Positions 23,032 through 31,305 of a DNA stretch of 47,325 bases are shown here, piece by piece. Positions within the stretch are counted from its first letter, which is position 1. Every line of letters starts with the position of its first letter. The DNA is taken from the NCBI RefSeq assembly GCF_016862315.1, contig NZ_BOMS01000169.1:1-47325 (forward strand), read 5' to 3'. The notes below the pieces were generated by a model. That model saw only the letters and a list, made by a program, of their open reading frames with translations. It was not told the origin of the DNA and did no database searches. The DNA comes from Actinoplanes palleronii. Lineage in GTDB: Bacteria; Actinomycetota; Actinomycetes; Mycobacteriales; Micromonosporaceae. The translations under genes were made by a program, and so were the position numbers.

Positions 23032-23811
23032 ATGAGCTGGCAGACCGGCCTGACCGGGTTCCTGGCCGGCCTGGTGATCTCGATCGTCACCGCGCCGGTC
23101 GGCGTGTCCGGTGCGGTGTTCCTGCTGCCGGTCCAGCTCAGCGTGCTGCACGTGCCGAACCCGGCGGTCACCCCGACGAACCTGCTGTTCAACGTGGTCG
23201 CCGGGCCCGGCGCGCTGCTCCGCTACCGCCGCAACGGCCAGCTCACCGGACCGCTGGCCCGGCTGCTGATCACCGGCACCGTGCCCGGCGTCGCACTCGG
23301 CGCGGTGATCCGGGTCTTCGCCATCCCCGGCCCCCGGGTGTTCCGTCTCGTCGCCGCCGCGATCCTGTTCCCGCTCGGCGTCTGGCTGTGCCTGCGCGCC
23401 CTGCGGCCGGCCGTTTCCGATCGGGCGCCGCTGTCCCGGCGCACGGTCCTCGGGCTGAGTCTCGCCACCGGGACGGTCGGCGGCGTCTACGGCATCGGCG
23501 GCGGGTCCATTCTCGGACCGATCCTGGCCGGGCGCGGCACGCCGATGGCCGAGATCGCCCCGGCCGCGCTGGCCTCGACGTTCGTCACCTCGATCGCGGG
23601 CGCCGCCACGTATGGCGTGCTGGCCCTGACCACGAGCGGCGACATCGCCCCGCACTGGGTGCTCGGCGTGCTCTGCGGCGCCGGCGGCCTGGTCGGCGGC
23701 TATCTTGGCGCCCGGCTGCAGCCCCATCTCCCGGAGACCGCGCTCCGCCTGCTGCTGGGCACGCTCGCCGTCACCCTGGCCCTGGTCTACCTGGCCCAGT
23801 CCCTCCCCTGA
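23032..23811 (+). CDS. TauE/SafE-family sulfite exporter-like permease
   Basis: A 259-residue membrane protein with about eight hydrophobic spans. The two pseudo-symmetric halves begin FLAGLVISIVTAPVGVSGAV and GLSLATGTVGGVYGIGGGSI, each with the Gly-rich re-entrant motif of this family. TauE/SafE permeases export sulfite, sulfoacetate or related anions; the substrate here is not shown by context. The ATG at 23032 is fixed by the leaderless -10 pattern. Longer frames upstream pass only through the hydrolase remnant. Confidence 0.88.
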   Translation: MSWQTGLTGFLAGLVISIVTAPVGVSGAVFLLPVQLSVLHVPNPAVTPTNLLFNVVAGPGALLRYRRNGQLTGPLARLLITGTVPGVALGAVIRVFAIPGPRVFRLVAAAILFPLGVWLCLRALRPAVSDRAPLSRRTVLGLSLATGTVGGVYGIGGGSILGPILAGRGTPMAEIAPAALASTFVTSIAGAATYGVLALTTSGDIAPHWVLGVLCGAGGLVGGYLGARLQPHLPETALRLLLGTLAVTLALVYLAQSLP

Positions 23812-24031
23812 CCCCGTCCTGGCCCGGTCGGCCCGCGGGCCGGCGGTCCCTGGGCGGGATGTTGCCGGGTTCCGGTCCCGCGTTCTGTCCCTGGTCAGGG
23901 CCTTTTCCCCTGGGCGCGGCCGGTGACCGATTCGTGACCTGATGAACTTTTCCCGGTGACTCTCGACCTGCTCCCGAACGGTCCCTAATCTCAACCGTTC
24001 AGAGAAGGTCCGGGCAACGGAAGGTAAATCG

Positions 24032-24355
24032 ATGACGGCCAGCACGGTCGACGTCAACACGAGCGCCGACGGCACTCTCGTCATCCACCCGCGGGGCATC
24101 CTGGACGCCGGGGACGCGGTCGCCCTGCGCCGCACGCTGGTACAGGCCATCCGCCAGACCCGCCCGTTACGCCTGGTCCTCGACCTGGCCGAGGTCCGCG
24201 AACTCGACCCGATCAACCTCGGCACCCTGGTCGCGGCGTGCCAGATCGGCGACGACCACCACGTGGCGGTCTTCCTCGACCACTCGTCGATGGCCCTGGC
24301 CGACACACTGACCGCCGCGGGCGTCCCCCGCCACCGCCTCCGCCACATCATCTGA
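24032..24355 (+). CDS. STAS-domain protein lacking the usual phosphoacceptor serine
   Basis: A 107-residue single STAS domain, like anti-sigma factor antagonists (SpoIIAA/RsbV). The strands VDVNTSADGTLVIHPRGILD and RPLRLVLDLAEVRELD are typical. The loop that normally reads D-S-S-G-L reads D59-P-I-N-L here, so the phosphorylatable serine is absent. The protein may be constitutively binding or may act as a scaffold. GGAAGG lies 8 nt before the ATG, and a TAATCT box about 40 nt upstream is a plausible -10. No anti-sigma kinase gene is adjacent. Confidence 0.85.
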   Translation: MTASTVDVNTSADGTLVIHPRGILDAGDAVALRRTLVQAIRQTRPLRLVLDLAEVRELDPINLGTLVAACQIGDDHHVAVFLDHSSMALADTLTAAGVPRHRLRHII

Positions 24356-24895
24356 CCCCGGCCACACGGGTCGGCCCCACGCCGGACCGCGCCACTTCCG
24401 ACCGCTGTCGCCCCCCGGCAGGCGTCCGCTTCCGATCACCCTTTTCGGTACGCCGGGGAGCACACCGGCGCGGGCCCTGCCGCGGGGCCGGCCCTCGGGG
24501 GCGCGGCGGTCGGGCGTTGAACGCAGCGCGTCGTGCTCAGCGTGGAGCGGGTGTGCCCCGCGGTCGTCCGGTGGCAGCGTGTCGCACTTCGCCTTGGCCG
24601 CAGGTCACGCGAGGTCAGTGACCGCCCCGGAGCGCTGCGCGGAACCGGGTCCCCGGCTGGCTGTCAGGGGTGTCTCGGATGCTTCGACACACCCCTGGGC
24701 GCCAGCCGGATCGGTGCACGGCGGCGTACTCGTGGGGTGCGCATGCGTGGCAGGCGGTTCGCCCCGAGGCGGACCGTGCGCGGCCCGCCGACCAAGGTCA
24801 GAGCCGGGGCCGGAAGGTGCAGCGCATTCTCATCGCCAGGAACCATCGCCAAGTGGCCCACCGGCAGTCTCCAACCGGTGGGCGATCAGACTCGG
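24356..24895. other. gene-free stretch with one dispersed palindrome
   Basis: 540 bp between convergent genes. Frames are open only in the manner of random high-GC DNA; no start signals or recognisable domains were seen. It contains the palindrome at 24653-24709 and nothing else I can support. Confidence 0.6.
24653..24709. repeat. dispersed palindrome, best-preserved copy
   Basis: CCGGCTGGC and CAGGGGTGT on the left are matched exactly by ACACCCCTG and GCCAGCCGG on the right, with 3-nt internal loops and a 15-nt apical loop. It is the same family as 9242-9293 and 28811-28863, and shares its ends with the 63-bp array at 13241. Confidence 0.85.
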
Positions 24896-25183
24896 TCAGA
24901 AGGGGGGCGCGTCCTCGCCCATCAGCGCCAGCACGACGCCGCCCTTCCCACTCTTCAGGCCCTGGACGACGACCTTGCCGGTGCTGCCGTCGGGCAGCTC
25001 CAACGTGAAGGTCTTCCCGATCGGGCTCTTGGGGCCGTTACCGGCGCTGTTGGCGGGCCGGAAATCCCCCGCCCACGGCGGGACACCACCCTTGCGGGCC
25101 GGCTCGGCGAAGAGCGCGGCGGTGCCGGGAGTCCGGGTGCCGTCGGAGGAGAGAAGGACTGAGGCGCTGCGGAAGGTAGCCAT
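24896..25183 (-). CDS. small protein of a two-copy family (paralogue at 10767)
   Basis: A 95-residue protein of unknown function, related to the one at 10767-11045. Shared positions include DGTR.PG.A.L, the W.G.FRP motif, LELP....GKV.V.G and a terminal AP(P)F. It is predicted soluble and beta-rich with no signal peptide. TAACCT lies 8 nt before the ATG at 25183 on the minus strand. It stands alone. Confidence 0.75.
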   Translation of the reverse strand: MATFRSASVLLSSDGTRTPGTAALFAEPARKGGVPPWAGDFRPANSAGNGPKSPIGKTFTLELPDGSTGKVVVQGLKSGKGGVVLALMGEDAPPF

Positions 25184-25315
25184 ATACCGCTAGGTTATCC
25201 CGAACTACGCTCGTTCGCGCCATGACACCGGCGTCATATCTGAACCGGCACACCGTGCGATCATGATCAGCTCTCGTTCCGGGGTCCGAACCCCTGCCGC
25301 GCGGGCCGGGGTGGG

Positions 25316-26212
25316 TCAGTGGGCTCGCTCGGCTGCCACCAGCTCTCGCACCGCTGGGGCGACGTCCCCCGCGAACTCCTCGATCGCCGCCGGGTCGTCG
25401 CTGGCCAGGATGAACGTGCTCACACCGTGTTCCAGAGCGACCCCCGCCAGATCCTCCGCCCACTGCTCGGCCGGGCCGTTCAGGAAGGACTTGCCGAAGC
25501 CGCTGAACGTCCCGTTGATGTTGAGCATCCGGCGGATCCGGGCCGGCTCCCGGCCGGCGGCCACCGCACTGTCGTCGATGTGCTGGTTGATCACCGCGTA
25601 GTCCGCCGGGCCGCCTTCCAGGTATGACAGCGACGGCAGCACCCCGTCCGCCGCGCGGCCGATCAGGCGCAGCATCCGCGGCTTGTAGGCGCCCACCCAG
25701 ATGCTCATGTCGTGGGCCGGCGCTGGACCGCGCTTCACGCCGTCGGCCTGGTAGAACTCACCGTTCACCCGCACCGGGCCCGGTTCGGAGGACCAGACCG
25801 CGCGGATGATCTCGATGGCCTCGCCCAGCGCGGTGACCGCCTGGCCCGGGGTCAGCCGGCGGGCGCCCATCGCCTCGATGCCGTCCCAGAACGCGCCCGC
25901 GCCCAGGCCCAGCTCGATCCGGCCGCCGGTCAGCCGGTCCAGACTCGCGTGGCTGCGGGCCAGCACGGCGGGCTGGCGCAGCGGGAGACTCAGCACGTTG
26001 CCGCTGAGGCGGATCCGGGTGGTGCGCGCCGCCGCGTACGAGATGAGGGTCCACGTGTCGTGGAACTTCGGCAGGTACGGGTGGTCCTGGAACGTCGCCA
26101 GGTCCAGGCCGGCCCGGTCGGCGACGACGGCCAGCTCGACCGCCTGGTGCACCGGCTGGGCGGTGGGCGTGATGAACGTACCGAAGAGGAGATCCTGGCC
26201 GTAGTCGGTCAT
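25316..26212 (-). CDS. LLM-class flavin-dependent oxidoreductase
   Basis: A 298-residue luciferase-like monooxygenase with a TIM barrel that binds FMN or F420. Typical positions are FGTFITPTAQPVHQAVELAV, TTRIRLSGNVLSLPLRQPAV, the SLDRLTGGRIELGLGAGAFW segment and VGAYKPRMLRLIGRAADG. It probably oxidises or reduces a small organic substrate with reduced flavin or F420. The ATG overlaps the preceding gene by ATGA, so it is co-translated with the LLM-BBE fusion and under the same MarR control. Confidence 0.9.
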   Translation of the reverse strand: MTDYGQDLLFGTFITPTAQPVHQAVELAVVADRAGLDLATFQDHPYLPKFHDTWTLISYAAARTTRIRLSGNVLSLPLRQPAVLARSHASLDRLTGGRIELGLGAGAFWDGIEAMGARRLTPGQAVTALGEAIEIIRAVWSSEPGPVRVNGEFYQADGVKRGPAPAHDMSIWVGAYKPRMLRLIGRAADGVLPSLSYLEGGPADYAVINQHIDDSAVAAGREPARIRRMLNINGTFSGFGKSFLNGPAEQWAEDLAGVALEHGVSTFILASDDPAAIEEFAGDVAPAVRELVAAERAH

Positions 26213-28275
26213 CGCGCCGCCGCCTTGATGTTGAAGTTGTCGCGAAAGAGGTTGTCCGGGTCGTAGCGGAGTTTCAGCTCGCGCAGCCGGGCCAGGGTGG
26301 CCGGCGGGAACGCGTCCGCGACACGTTCCGGGCTCTGATCGGTCTCGAAGCTCAGGTAGAGCCCGTCGAAGTGCTCGGCGAGGCCGGCCCACGCGGCGTC
26401 GACCCGCTGCTTCGACGAGCCCATCACGATCACCGAGAAGTTCGCGGAGCGGTGGGCATAAGCGGTCTCATCGGCGGGCACGTCGGCGACCGCGCCACCG
26501 ACCGTGCGGATCTGGAACCAGTGCACCGCACCGCTGGCGAGCAGCTTCACCACGGCCCGGGCGAAGGCCGGCGTCAGGTGCTCGATCAGGCCGGAGCGCG
26601 AGGTCGGCTCACCGACACCCTGGTGATAGCCACCGTCGGCGGCGTTGGAGATCACCCCGGCGTACGGCGTGAGCACCACCTCCTGCTGGTACAGCGGCGC
26701 GATCGCGGCGATCGGCTGCACCTGCTCGATGATGGTCTCCGGATCGTCGCTGTCGACGACCGCCATGAGCTGCGCGTACGCCGGCTGCCCCGGACGCGGC
26801 GGCCCCATGATCAGCTGGCCGCTGAGGTCACGGGGCGCCGCCTCGATCGCCCGCCCCCACGTGACCAGCAGGTCGGCCGGGTCGTCGGCGGCCACCACGA
26901 GCTGGGCGAAACCGACGTCGCCGACCTCGTACGCCTCGAACTCGAACGAGGTGACCGCGCCGAAGTTGGCGCCGGCGCCACGGACCGCCCAGAACAGGTC
27001 GGCGTTCTCGGTCGCCGAGGCACGCACCACGCTGCCGTCGGCCAGGACCATCTCGACGGCGTGCAGGTGGTCGATGGTGAGACCGTGTTTGCGGGCCAGC
27101 CAGCCGACCCCGCCCGCGGTGGCCAGCCCGCCGACGCCGACACCGCCGTAGTCGCCCGAGCTGAGCGCCCAGCCGTACGGGCGCAGGGCGTGGGCGACGT
27201 CCATCCAGCGGGCGCCGGGACCGACTCTGATCAGGCGCCGCGCCTCGTCGAGGATCTCGATGGTGTTCAGCGCGGCCAGGCTGACCACGATGCCGCCGTC
27301 GTTGGTGGACCGGCCGCTCACCCCGTGCCCGGCGCTGCGCAGGCCGAACGGCAGCTCCGGGTGCGCGCGGGCGACCGCCAGGGCCTCGACGACTTCCGCA
27401 GTGGTGGTGGGCCGCAGCACCAGGCCGGGCGCGCCGCCGCGCATGTAGGTCGAGCGGACCCGCGCGTAGTCCAGGTCACCGGGTTCGACCGCGGTCGCGG
27501 CGAGACTCGCCGGGAGCTCGTCGTAGGCGATACCGTCGCGGCGCTTGGACCGTACCGAAGCTGGTCGGAAAACGGACGGCCCGGAGGAGTCCCGCAACGT
27601 CTCCCACGCGGTCAGATCCGGGAGCACGGCGGCGCGGAACAGGAAGGTGTCCGCGCCCAGCGCGGAGAGTTCGGCCGCGGAGCGGTCCGGATCGACGATC
27701 AGAATCCGGCGGATCTCGTCAGCGTCACGGTCCGCTTCGCTCGCGGCCGCTTCGATGATTTTGTACGCCGTGACCAGCTCATCCGCGCTGACCTGCTCGA
27801 GGTCGGCGATCCACCCGTCCGCGGTGCGACCGGCGAGTGCCAGCGACGCGGGATCGGTCCCGGTCAGCCAGATCGGGATCCGGTGAGCGGGCAGCGGACC
27901 GCGCTGCGCCTTCGGAACCCGGTGGTGCTCGCCCGGGTAGCGCAGCGGACCGGCCTGGTCGGCGTCCAGCACGCCCCGGACGATATCGGTCACCTCGCCG
28001 AGGTGCTCGCCGGTCAGCGCCAGGCTGAGCCGGCCGCCGGAGAGCAGGTCGAGGCTGGCGGCCGCGCGACCGAGAACGGTCGGCTCGCGGTCGGCGGCGT
28101 CGAGACCGGTGACGGCGAGCCCGACCCGTTCGGTGTGCCCGGCGATCCAGCTCAGCAGCGTCCACGGGTCCCGCTCATCCGGCGAGACCGCCACCAGGTC
28201 GTAGCCCAGTTCCTCGGCCCGGCGCGCCTCGGCCACCGAGGTGACGAGTGCGCCGAATCGCAGCCGATGCTTCAT
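26209..28275 (-). CDS. fusion of LLM-class oxidoreductase and BBE-type FAD oxidase
   Basis: A 688-residue two-enzyme fusion. Residues 1-235 are a short luciferase-like domain (LGRAAASLDLLSGGRLSLAL, IPIWLTGTDPASLALAGRTA). Residues ~265-445 are a PCMH FAD-binding domain with RSAGHGVSGRS, in which H317 is at the usual site of covalent 8-alpha-histidyl FAD. The BBE C-terminal segment YDPDNLFRDNFNI ends the protein. The second cysteinyl attachment site of berberine bridge enzymes appears absent. The ATG at 28275 is chosen because GGAGG lies 5 nt upstream; the upstream starts at 28296 and 28311 fall at or inside the operator palindrome. Confidence 0.88.
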   Translation of the reverse strand: MKHRLRFGALVTSVAEARRAEELGYDLVAVSPDERDPWTLLSWIAGHTERVGLAVTGLDAADREPTVLGRAAASLDLLSGGRLSLALTGEHLGEVTDIVRGVLDADQAGPLRYPGEHHRVPKAQRGPLPAHRIPIWLTGTDPASLALAGRTADGWIADLEQVSADELVTAYKIIEAAASEADRDADEIRRILIVDPDRSAAELSALGADTFLFRAAVLPDLTAWETLRDSSGPSVFRPASVRSKRRDGIAYDELPASLAATAVEPGDLDYARVRSTYMRGGAPGLVLRPTTTAEVVEALAVARAHPELPFGLRSAGHGVSGRSTNDGGIVVSLAALNTIEILDEARRLIRVGPGARWMDVAHALRPYGWALSSGDYGGVGVGGLATAGGVGWLARKHGLTIDHLHAVEMVLADGSVVRASATENADLFWAVRGAGANFGAVTSFEFEAYEVGDVGFAQLVVAADDPADLLVTWGRAIEAAPRDLSGQLIMGPPRPGQPAYAQLMAVVDSDDPETIIEQVQPIAAIAPLYQQEVVLTPYAGVISNAADGGYHQGVGEPTSRSGLIEHLTPAFARAVVKLLASGAVHWFQIRTVGGAVADVPADETAYAHRSANFSVIVMGSSKQRVDAAWAGLAEHFDGLYLSFETDQSPERVADAFPPATLARLRELKLRYDPDNLFRDNFNIKAAAR

Positions 28276-28297
28276 CGCGGCCTCCAGGCCAGCCATG

Positions 28298-28329
28298 GGT
28301 TGATGTGTCAACTCGTTGATACATCAACC
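28298..28329. promoter_or_regulatory. MarR operator palindrome
   Basis: GGTTGATGTGTCAAC, 2 nt, GTTGATACATCAACC: two 15-bp arms with one mismatch, between the divergent flavoenzyme operon and the MarR gene. Its size and AT-rich half-sites fit a MarR dimer site controlling both directions. Confidence 0.85.
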
Positions 28330-28356
28330 GTCGTCTGATCTGCAAACCGGCCGACG

Positions 28357-28362
28357 TAGGAT
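28357..28362 (+). promoter_or_regulatory. -10 box of the MarR gene
   Basis: TAGGAT, then 7 nt, then the GTG at 28370. Confidence 0.5.
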
Positions 28363-28369
28363 TCGACGC

Positions 28370-28810
28370 GTGACCCCCGACGTCTTCACCACCTGGCAGG
28401 CGTATCAGCGCATGCGGGTGCTCTTGAACTCCCAGATCAACCGGGAGCTGGGCCGGTCCACCGGGCTGTCGGAGGCCGATTACGACATCCTGTTCTTCCT
28501 CGAGCAGTCCGCCGAGACGAGTGTGCGCTCGGTCGCCCTGCGGTGCGGGCTGGCCTGGGAGAAGTCACGCTTGTCACATCAGCTGCGCCGGATGGAGCAG
28601 CGCGGCCTGATCGAGAAGGCACCCGGCGCGGTGATCCACCTGACCGACCGGGGCCGGGAGCAGATCGCGGCCGCCCGCGACTGCCACGAGGCGGCCGTCC
28701 GGCGGTATTTCGGCGACGTCCTCTCCGCCGAGCAGCTCGCCGCCCTGGCCACCATCTCCGACCAGGTGGTCGCCCGGCTCAGCGAGGATCTCCCGCACCA
28801 CGTGCACTGA
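28370..28810 (+). CDS. MarR-family transcriptional regulator
   Basis: A 146-residue winged-helix dimer. AYQRMRVLLNSQINRELGRS, LSEADYDILFFLEQ, VRSVALRCGLAWEKSRLSHQ, LRRMEQRGLIEK and HLTDRGREQI match the MarR fold helix by helix. It probably represses the divergent flavoenzyme operon and itself through 28298-28329 and releases on binding the enzymes' substrate, a common arrangement for phenolic or xenobiotic oxidases. The GTG at 28370 is selected; an upstream in-frame ATG lies inside the operator. Confidence 0.92.
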   Translation: MTPDVFTTWQAYQRMRVLLNSQINRELGRSTGLSEADYDILFFLEQSAETSVRSVALRCGLAWEKSRLSHQLRRMEQRGLIEKAPGAVIHLTDRGREQIAAARDCHEAAVRRYFGDVLSAEQLAALATISDQVVARLSEDLPHHVH

Positions 28811-28863
28811 CCCGGCTGGCACTCAGGGGTGTCGCGCGCTCGCGGTTTTCGGCTGGCGCGAGC
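28811..28863. repeat. half copy of the dispersed palindrome after the MarR stop
   Basis: CCGGCTGGC and CAGGGGTGTC begin within 3 nt of the stop codon, as in the copy at 9242. The right arm is missing and is replaced by a CGCTCGC/GCGAGCG-type hairpin. Confidence 0.6.
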
Positions 28864-28953
28864 GACCATCCCGGCGTTTTGCTCAAGGGCGGGACGGTTG
28901 CGCCGAAGTTCTCCAGTGTGGTGGCGGCGACGGGCCGGGCAAGGAGAACCGAC

Positions 28954-30159
28954 GTGCGAGCAGTCTCAGCGGAACCCGCGACCGGGACGCCGTCGGCGCG
29001 GCCGGACGAGGCCGGCCTGGCCGAGATCGAGCGGCTGCTCGACAAGGTTCGCGATCAGCTGGGCGTGGAGGTGGCCTGGGTCTCGACGGTGGGCTCGGAC
29101 GCGCTGACCGTCTGGGCGGCCACCGGCGCGACCCGGGCGATGAACGTCGAGCTGGGTGACCGGGACCTGATCGGCTCGTTCTGCACCCGGATCCTGGCCG
29201 GGACCCTGCCGGACATCGTGCACGACGCCCGCCGCCACCCGGTCACCCGTGACCTCGAGGTGACCCGTGAGCTGCGGATCGGCTCGTACGCCGGCGTGCC
29301 GTGGCGCTCGCCGGACGGCCTCACGACCGGCCTGCTGTGCTGCGCCAGTCAGCATCCCGACCCGTCGCTCGACCAGCGGGCGGTGCAGTACCTGACCCTG
29401 ATCGCCGACCTGCTCGCCGACCACATGGGCGGACCCCTCGCCCTGCAGCGGCACAGCGTCGCGACCGCGCGCCGCGCCGTGCAGGCAGTCCTGGAAGCCC
29501 GGGACGTCCGGATGGTGTTCCAGCCGATCGTCCGGCTGCGGAACCGGGCCACCGTCGGTTACGAGGCGCTGGCCCGCTTCGATCCGGGCGCGTTCGCCGG
29601 GCCGGACCGGGCGTTCGCCGCGGCCTCGCTCTGCGGGCTCGGCGTGCCGCTGGAGCTCCTCGCCGTCCGGCAGGCCCTGGAACGGCTGCCCGACCTGCCC
29701 GGCCACCTCGGGCTCGCGGTCAACCTGTCCGCCGAGGCCCTGCTGGAAGCCGAGGTGCTGGACACGCTGCTCGCCCACGCGAGCCCGCGCCTGACCATCG
29801 AGGTCACCGAGCACACCCAGGTCGGCGACTACCCCTCGCTCACCGGCGCGCTCGACTCGCTGCGCCGGGCCGGCATCCGGCTGAGCGTCGACGACGCCGG
29901 CGCCGGGTACGCCAGCCTGCAGCACATCCTGCAGCTGCGCCCCGACCTGATCAAACTCGACATCAGCCTGGTCCGCGACGTGGACACCGACGTGGTCAAG
30001 GCGGCCCTGGCCCGCAGCCTGAACGACTTCGCCGGCCAGATCGGCGCGAGCCTGATCGCCGAGGGCATCGAGACCGCCGGTGAGCTCGACCGGCTCACCG
30101 AGATCGGCATCGAGTACGGCCAGGGCTACCACCTGGCCCGCCCCGGCGAGCTGCCCTGA
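28954..30159 (+). CDS. GAF-EAL domain c-di-GMP phosphodiesterase candidate
   Basis: A 401-residue cytoplasmic signalling protein. Residues 20-155 form a GAF-like sensor (IERLLDKVRDQLGVEVAWVS, GLLCCASQHPDPSLDQRAVQ). Residues ~175-400 are an EAL domain with E204-A-L, NLSAE, EVTEH, DDAGAGYASL, KLDISLV, AEGIET and QGYHLARP. All metal and general-base positions appear present, so hydrolysis of cyclic di-GMP to pGpG is expected. DDAG instead of DDFG is a mild variation. AAGGAGA precedes the GTG at 28954. No GGDEF partner is in the window. Confidence 0.9.
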   Translation: MRAVSAEPATGTPSARPDEAGLAEIERLLDKVRDQLGVEVAWVSTVGSDALTVWAATGATRAMNVELGDRDLIGSFCTRILAGTLPDIVHDARRHPVTRDLEVTRELRIGSYAGVPWRSPDGLTTGLLCCASQHPDPSLDQRAVQYLTLIADLLADHMGGPLALQRHSVATARRAVQAVLEARDVRMVFQPIVRLRNRATVGYEALARFDPGAFAGPDRAFAAASLCGLGVPLELLAVRQALERLPDLPGHLGLAVNLSAEALLEAEVLDTLLAHASPRLTIEVTEHTQVGDYPSLTGALDSLRRAGIRLSVDDAGAGYASLQHILQLRPDLIKLDISLVRDVDTDVVKAALARSLNDFAGQIGASLIAEGIETAGELDRLTEIGIEYGQGYHLARPGELP

Positions 30160-30207
30160 CGACTCGGCTCAGCCGCGACACAGCCGCGCCGTGATAGAAC
30201 GCGGTGC

Positions 30208-31305
30208 ATGCGCATCATGTTCGTGGCGGTCCCGCTGCAGGGCCATCTCATGCCGCTGATCCCCCTCGCCGCCGCCTGCCGGGACGCCGGGCACGAGGTG
30301 ATCCTGGCCAGTGGCGGGTTCCCGCCCGACGTGCTCGGCCTGCGCACCGCTGACATCGGTGCCCGGTTCAGCCTGGAGCGCAGCGCGCTGCGGGCGGTGC
30401 TGCGGCACCCGCGCCTGGCCCGCGCCGAGATGCGCGGGGGCGCCGGCACCAGCTTCGTCGGCGAGATCTTCGGCCGGGCCAACCTGGCCCTCGTCGCACC
30501 GCTGCTGGCGCTGGCCGAGCGGGAACGTCCGGATCTGATCGTGTACGAGCCGCTCAGTGAGGCAGGTGCGATCGTGGCCGGGCGGCTGTCGATCCCGTCG
30601 GTGCTGCAGGAGAACACGCTGTGGCCGGCCACCGAGCTGTTCCGGTCGGTGACGACCAGTTCGGTGCTGGCCGGCACGGACATTCCGGCGCCCGAGCTGA
30701 CCATCGCGGTGTGCCCGCCGAGTCTGCGTGAGCCGGTCGGCGCCGAGCACGTGGTGATGATGCGGGCGGTCCCCTGCTCCGGCGGCGGCGAGCTGCCGGA
30801 CTGGCTGGGCGCCCCCGGCGACCGGCCCCGGGTGCTGGTCAGCCACAGCACCCTGAACGGGCCGGACACCGGCGACCCGAGCGCCGCCGTGATCACCGCC
30901 GCCGACGCGGTGGACGCCGAGTTCGTGCTGGTCCGGGGCAGGACGCGCGGGACGTTGCCGCCGAACGTACGGGTCGTCGGCCGGATCCCGCTCGACCAGG
31001 CGCTGCCGCACGCCGCCGGCTTCGTCCACCATGCCGGGGCGGGCAGCGTGCTCGGGGGCCTGGCTGCGGGCGTACCCCAGATGACGACGCCGGGTGCCGG
31101 GGACCGCAAGCACAACGCGGACCTGTTGGCGCGCCGTGGCGCGGGTCTTGCCGTGCCGGCCAAGGCGATCACCGCGGCGGACCTGAACCGGCTGCTCACC
31201 GACCCCGCGCTGCACGCCGCGACCCGGGAGGTGGCGGCCGAGATCGCCGCCATGCCCGCACCGGAGTCCGTGGTACCCGCGCTGGAGAAGCTGGTCAGCG
31301 CCTAG
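30208..31305 (+). CDS. GT1-family glycosyltransferase (UGT/macrolide type)
   Basis: A 365-residue GT-B glycosyltransferase of the type that decorates natural products. The acceptor domain begins RIMFVAVPLQGHLMPLIPLA with the usual HGHxxP-like His. The donor domain contains GFVHHAGAGSVLGGLAAGVP, QMTTPGAGDRKHNADLLARR and a Gly-rich end, as in antibiotic glycosyltransferases. No biosynthetic cluster surrounds it, so it could inactivate macrolides or glycosylate an unknown small molecule. TAGAAC lies 7 nt before the ATG. It converges on the LURP-one gene with a 4-bp overlap. Confidence 0.88.
   Translation: MRIMFVAVPLQGHLMPLIPLAAACRDAGHEVILASGGFPPDVLGLRTADIGARFSLERSALRAVLRHPRLARAEMRGGAGTSFVGEIFGRANLALVAPLLALAERERPDLIVYEPLSEAGAIVAGRLSIPSVLQENTLWPATELFRSVTTSSVLAGTDIPAPELTIAVCPPSLREPVGAEHVVMMRAVPCSGGGELPDWLGAPGDRPRVLVSHSTLNGPDTGDPSAAVITAADAVDAEFVLVRGRTRGTLPPNVRVVGRIPLDQALPHAAGFVHHAGAGSVLGGLAAGVPQMTTPGAGDRKHNADLLARRGAGLAVPAKAITAADLNRLLTDPALHAATREVAAEIAAMPAPESVVPALEKLVSA

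Noticed and set aside
28276..28311. Longer N-terminus for the LLM-BBE fusion
   Set aside because: The codons at 28296 and 28311 lie at or in the operator palindrome; GGAGG supports the ATG at 28275.
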